Shown one piece after another: positions 58,911 to 64,000 of a DNA stretch of 64,000 bases. The notes beneath the pieces were generated by a model. It made no database searches. It was not told the origin of the DNA and was given only the letters and a program-made list of their open reading frames with translations. The DNA is taken from the NCBI RefSeq assembly GCF_021155775.2, contig NC_060235.2, positions 36,992,607-37,056,606 of the forward strand, read 5' to 3'. The stretch is from Neodiprion pinetum. Its lineage: Eukaryota > Arthropoda > Insecta > Hymenoptera > Diprionidae. Position 1 is the stretch's first letter; each line of letters begins with the position of its first letter. Position numbers and translations under genes: made by a program.

Positions 58911-61900
58911 AAAATACCATTCCCTAAATTGTTCAGACGAAAATACGCGAGTACAATGCATTTTTCCGTTGTTTGTTCCACTTGTTCGTTACTGGTAGAA
59001 AAAGAATCAAAGTAAATTTTTAAAAATCTAAAAAAAAAAAAAAAAAAACCGTAGGTAGCAAAAAATGAAAAAATCGTTTGCGCCGCAGTTAGGTAAAAGT
59101 TAGACAATATAAAATGAAACCGCAGGTGGCATTCTTGCTCCCTGAGTAGGTATACGATGTGTATTTTGCAAGAGTAATATAAGCGTCATTGCGAGTCTCC
59201 GGACATCGACGTCGGGAAAGAAACCCACCCACGTGACCAATGTCGCTTCTGCACGCCTTTAATGTCGGGTGTATACGAGGCACCACGGTGCGTCGTAAAA
59301 CCGCATACTGCACGGGAACAATTTCACTAGCCAGTCGTCGGGCGGTGCAGCAGCAGTTCCCCGGAACCCGGGGCAACGCATCCACCCCTGTTTTTTTTTT
59401 CTCCCCCACGTTTCGTTTTTCTTTTGCTCATTTATTTTTTATTTTTCTTTTTCTCCCTACCTCCCCGGTCGTAAAGAGTATCAACGCGTGCCGGTGTGCA
59501 GAAAAGCGGAGGAGAACGTTCCGTTTCCACGACATCCGTCCTCCCGAGCGGCAGGGTGAGAAAAAAAAAGTGAGAAAAACAAAAAAACGAAAAGTGGAAA
59601 ATCAGAAAAACGGGAGGACAGTCAATTTCAATGCCTATTTGCAAACGATGTGGAAAAATAAATAAAAGAAATCCAGAAAATCAAAAACCATTTCGCATCT
59701 TGATGCATTTTCTTATAGCTCTACAGGCCGAATCACTTTGCGTTATACGAGAAAGAAATTGAGAAAGATATTACGTTTGTATGCGCATTAGGAAAAGATT
59801 TGCCGTCGAAAGAATAAAGGATGAGAAAAGACGCACGAGGTTAAGGGTGTGTTACCTGACTGGGAAAGGTCGCGCCGCGTGTTCGGAATGTTTAACTTCG
59901 GCTGAGGTTTCAATTTTGTTAAATCAGAAATACGTTTTCGGATTTCGATTTGTCCAGCGTTTCGAGGTGGAGAAGGAGGAGGAAAAGAAAAGAAAAGAAA
60001 AGTGATACGATTTAGCAGTAAACAAACACGTGTTACCGTTAAGACATAACTTTGTGCAATGAAATATTGAAGAGAAAACGGACGAGTGATTAAAGAGCAT
60101 TCGAGAGACGAAGAGATGGGTGCTTTCCTCTCGTCGAGTTGTGTGAATATTGAGCTAAAAATGGCGGTATTAAACTCGGCCGACGAATATTATGAAAATT
60201 GAATACCGAAAAACTGTTTAAGTGAAGAGAGTGACGAATGCAGGGAGTTTGGAGGCTGGCGGGAAAACCGTAGCAGCTAAAGAGACTCGAGAGTGAAAAT
60301 TGCTCAAATTCAATCCTCTGGTATATAAAACTTTTGCCCCTCAACTTAATATTCATGGGACAGTGGAGAATGAACTTTATAATTCACCTGGTAGGTACTC
60401 TGTATTTTCATGTGCTGAATACAATTCATAATTACCTATTCCTTGTTTTCAACTAATAAAACGAACCGACGGTAGGCGCCAACTTTCGAGCTGATTTAAC
60501 CGTATTGTCACGTTAAGGGGCTGCATTGTTTCTACGCTCCTTGGCAAAAATTTCCAGACTACGGCGATAAGTGTTTATCAACGTTTTCGCGACGCGTAAA
60601 AAGGATAACAAGTCTATATCGATCACGCCCATTACTGCTTGTCCTTGCTTAAACGGTTATTTTATTCGCCTATAATTGGTGCGTGTATAACTGGCGAAGA
60701 ACGAAACTAAGAGCAGTCTGTTTCGTATCGTATAATATTGCATAATATTGCGTTTCATCGTTGGCTTGTTCTTAGTCACGATAAGAAAGTACAAAATTGC
60801 TATTAAAGAGACTCGACGAAGACGTTCGTACTTTAAATACTTTCATTGGAATACAAATATCTTCATAGCATCAAATTTATTCAGAATAATTCACTTATCT
60901 ATTCGCTGTCAAATAAAACCTCGTTATATCTAACTCGCAAATTTTGCTGATAGACATATTTTTTCAGCGGCATTAAACGAAGAAGAAAATGAAGAAGAAT
61001 ACGATCGTAATAAAGTAATAAAGTACTTATTCCGAAATTGGAAACAAATTTGCCGCAGACCTTATCAATATTTTCATCAGATTTTTCAAAACTGTAACCC
61101 ATAATAATCACGAATTTTGAAGGTGACTGAGAAATAAAAAAAAAAAAATTAGAAACAAATTTTTAGATTCAAGTATAAATTGATAGACGATTTTGTCGAA
61201 AAATCGTAATTCCAGTTGACAATTTGACATTATTTAAAAACTGGTTTACGTAAATATTTTGATACACCGATAATTTTCGTAACTCACGCATCACCGTCAT
61301 CGTCGTATAAAGAATTAATGATTTAATAATTGTAAAAAAAAAGGGGGCGGGGGGGGGGTTAGTCATTTCATTCCTTATTCCAACGAAGAATTTGCCGAGT
61401 CGTTGAGCATTATCACTTTCCCGAAGTTGGTTTCTGCAGGGGGTTAGCGGCGAATGAATCGGGGGCATCAATTGGCGTACAAGGCGTCTTGTTCTCTACC
61501 TGAAGTCTAGGTACGCGGTAAATCCCCTTTACTCTCCTGCAGCGTGTAATCGCGTCGGGTGGGTGAAGAAGGCAGAGTCGATTCGACTCGACTCAACTAC
61601 CGCCGTATATACCCGCCTTGCAGAGGTCTCCGGAACGACTCTCGAAATGCAATCGCGTTCCTAATGCCGTCTGATGCTGCCCCCCCACTCACCCCCCCCC
61701 CCCCCTTTCCACCCACCCGGCCTCTTACTCGTAAACCTATAATAGTCGCAAGGCCTGCAGCCCTTCTGGCAGCAACGAACCACGTCTAAAGTGCTCCTGC
61801 AGCCTCCTGTTTACACCTCGACACTCAAGACTAGACCTAGATTCGCGAAATCGGGAACAGATATGTAATAATTCTTCGCCCGACATTACTTTTTGTTTCT

Positions 61901-62874
61901 TTAATGCATTTGATTTTTAAACTTTTTTCACATTTTTTGTTTTTTTTTTCCGAATTTATTATTACTTTCCTGACATTTACATTCAACCCGAAAAAATCAA
62001 GATCCATAACACAACGATATGTCGTCCTAAATTAAAACTTCATATTAAGTTATGAAGATTGTTTTGTGAGATTGAATTAATAATGCATATACACTTCTCA
62101 AACATCCGTTGGAGAAACTTGATATTACAAGTGCGGATCTCCTTAGTGAGGTAAATTAATATTATGATTGATGTGAGCAAGGGGGAAAAAAAAAAAAGAA
62201 AAAAGAAAAGAAATTTATTCACGATTTTTTATGAATTTAAAAAGATGCATAAAAGTGAAAAATCAACCGAGCGTAATCTTCCACATAACGTAGAACGCTC
62301 ATCTTTTGACAGAACCTTTCGTTCGATGTAAACAAACTTTGTACGGGGTGACGTGGTGGAAAATCGCAAATTATTTGTTTCCGAGATACCGTAATATACA
62401 TGCATATATATAAACCCACAAAATTTAATAAATAACTTTTTGTACAAGAAAACAAATTTTGCAATTGAGGTTCGAAGAATATCGTCCGTGTTAGATTTAA
62501 GTTCAACAATCGGTATCAAAAAAAAAAAAAAAAATCATTAATATTAGTTTTCAAGTTTATACTTGTCACGTTGTTTCCCGAAATTTCGCCGATCTTCAAT
62601 GAATCAGGAATACTTCAAGTTCAAGAAACAAACAAAATCGAAAATAGTTACAGATAATAAATTATATATAGACCGTACATGTAACGATTGTTCATCTTAT
62701 ATTCTGTACTAATACCATCACTTTCATATGATGAACGAAACGCTGCAACGTCTAGCCTGAAGCCGGATTCCGGACATCAAGCGAGTTTGTGTTCGCCTTT
62801 TTGGAAACGGAAATTTGGAGTGTGATGTCAATCTCTTCTTTCCTGAATAGTGTATGGCTCAGGAACTTGCGGTC

Positions 62875-62890
62875 TGCGCCATCTAGCGGC
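62875..62890 (-). promoter_or_regulatory. CTCF-like site
   Basis: The - strand reads GCCGCTAGATGGCGCA, matching the CTCF core (NAGATGGCGC) closely. Motif match only; binding is inference. Confidence 0.4.
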
Positions 62891-63256
62891 TAATAAATCG
62901 TTCTGTATCTGCTCGTGGTAATTGCCCACACACTAGCACCCCGTGTTTTTGCTATTATTTTTTTGCCTGTGGTGCCAGAACAAGAATATTGAGGAAAAAA
63001 TATTACTAAAAAATAAACAAACATTAAAACTGGCAAATTACTTCCGCGTAATAATATAAAAATAGTCTCTAATGGAGCAATACACCGATTATTGAGCACG
63101 CGATATGTAACAGACTACTTATCCGAAAAATAACTCTAAAATAAGAAGTATACAGTATACTCAACACCCAACCTTTTGAGAAGGAATAAGAGGTTATGTA
63201 TGGTTAATAGAAACAAACGTGAGAACGAACATCTATTTTTCTCTCCTTTCTTAGCT

Positions 63257-63271
63257 ATCGCCCTCTGTCAA
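63257..63271 (-). promoter_or_regulatory. CTCF-like site
   Basis: The - strand reads TTGACAGAGGGCGAT, matching the AGAGGGCG form of the CTCF core. It is about 380 bp from the 62875 site. Confidence 0.28.
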
Positions 63272-63910
63272 CAGCATGTGCCACTTCGTAATAATATTTA
63301 ACATCGATAAGCTCTGTACCGACCGTGACGTTCATTAACCATCGACTATAATAATAGTATGGAGAGCGGAAAACCGTAGAATTCACTAACTCGAACTCGC
63401 TTGACGTTTGGAAACCGACCCCTGGACTGATTGTGAATCAGAAGTCGAGTAGGATAGCGAGAGAGAAAGCGAAAGAGAGGAAGGACGGAAGAAATGTAGG
63501 TGTTTCATCGGTAGGTTGACGGGTCCGTGAACTTGGCACTTCGTTCCTCTCGTTTTGCCGCCACGCACCTTACATTTGCGATGAGGTGGCGGCGGGCGCG
63601 AATGCGTAACCGATGTATACATACATATATTTACACAAAGAGCAGCGTCACGCACGATACTCAAGTTCACGTGTTTCGCGCGTGAGAAATTTCACGTCCG
63701 CAAAATCGGTGAGGCGGCGAGCTGATATTTCCGGTCCTTTCTGCAAGTTTTTTTGTTTTTTTTTTCTATATATTTTGGAAGAGAAGAGGGAGAGAGATAG
63801 AATTCCGGCGGGTATTCCGGAAAACAATTCGTTCATCTCTCCATCGGCGATCCGTCGTTCATTTTCTCATTTTTGTCAGATTTTCTCATCTAATTTGACG
63901 TACAGAAATT

Positions 63911-63926
63911 ACAACAGAGGGCGCAA
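63911..63926 (+). promoter_or_regulatory. CTCF-like site
   Basis: The + strand reads ACAACAGAGGGCGCAA, the AGAGGGCGC form of the CTCF core, in the opposite orientation to the two upstream sites. Confidence 0.33.
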
Positions 63927-64000
63927 AGTAGCACGCGAAGCTTTTTCGCACCTACGCCTATGGGAGTGTTCAATTTTACACATGTATGTACACGTAGGTC

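Larger units (their letters stand above)
58911..64000. other. Intergenic end of the window with CTCF-like sites
   Basis: AT-rich with poly-A, poly-C (61690-61706) and poly-G (about 61345-61358) runs. Three CTCF-like motifs fall in the last 1.1 kb. Open frames on both strands at 59100-59660 have no further support. Confidence 0.5.

Overview
The window looks like insect genomic DNA. Three things point this way: a compact two-exon gene with a 75-bp GT-AG intron, very low gene density, and abundant GA, CA, TA and GGA microsatellites with homopolymer runs. CpG dinucleotides are not visibly depleted. That would suit a hymenopteran such as a sawfly, but the order is inference, not proof. There is no bacterial operon structure, CRISPR array, rRNA or recognisable tRNA.

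The only gene I can name with confidence is a nucleoredoxin-like (NXNL2-type) thioredoxin-fold protein on the + strand at 51960-52490. It has two exons, an intact WCPPC active site and a predicted 151 residues. A second plausible locus is a small two-exon + strand gene or pseudogene at 58360-58910. Its reading frame is broken at two points, both next to G runs.

The remaining ~60 kb is mostly intronic or intergenic. On the - strand there are three strong pyrimidine-tract/AG|GT sites, at about 45450, 9927 and 2677. There are also several open, phase-compatible exon candidates: 45293-45450 (holding a start codon), 20245-20400, 16254-16538 and a 104-codon open frame at 31011-31325. The simplest reading is one long-intron gene on the - strand, read from high to low coordinates, possibly using recursive splicing. 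The 9.9-kb site is the best case: its acceptor directly regenerates GTAAGT, and a second GTAAGT donor lies 50 nt further on. I could not identify the protein.

On the + strand there are weaker exon candidates: 1108-1290 with a following AATAAA, 4970-5271, 41334-41443 and 42408-42533. Each rests only on splice or poly(A) signals plus an open frame.

Region by region: 1-20 kb is low-density sequence with splice-like signals. 20.2-20.7 kb is GC-rich and probably promoter or first-exon-like. 20.7-24.35 kb is a long T-rich, stop-dense tract resembling an extended 3' UTR. 24.36-24.75 kb is another GC-rich island. 25-41 kb is low-density with several GC-rich patches. 41.48-41.75 kb is a 267-bp alternating purine-pyrimidine tract, and 43.04 kb holds an 85-bp AT tract. 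45-49 kb has the start-exon candidate, a 124-bp foldback element and a CTCF-like site. 52-58 kb has the nucleoredoxin gene and a near-perfect palindrome. 62.8-64 kb carries three CTCF-like sites. All function calls outside the nucleoredoxin gene are tentative.
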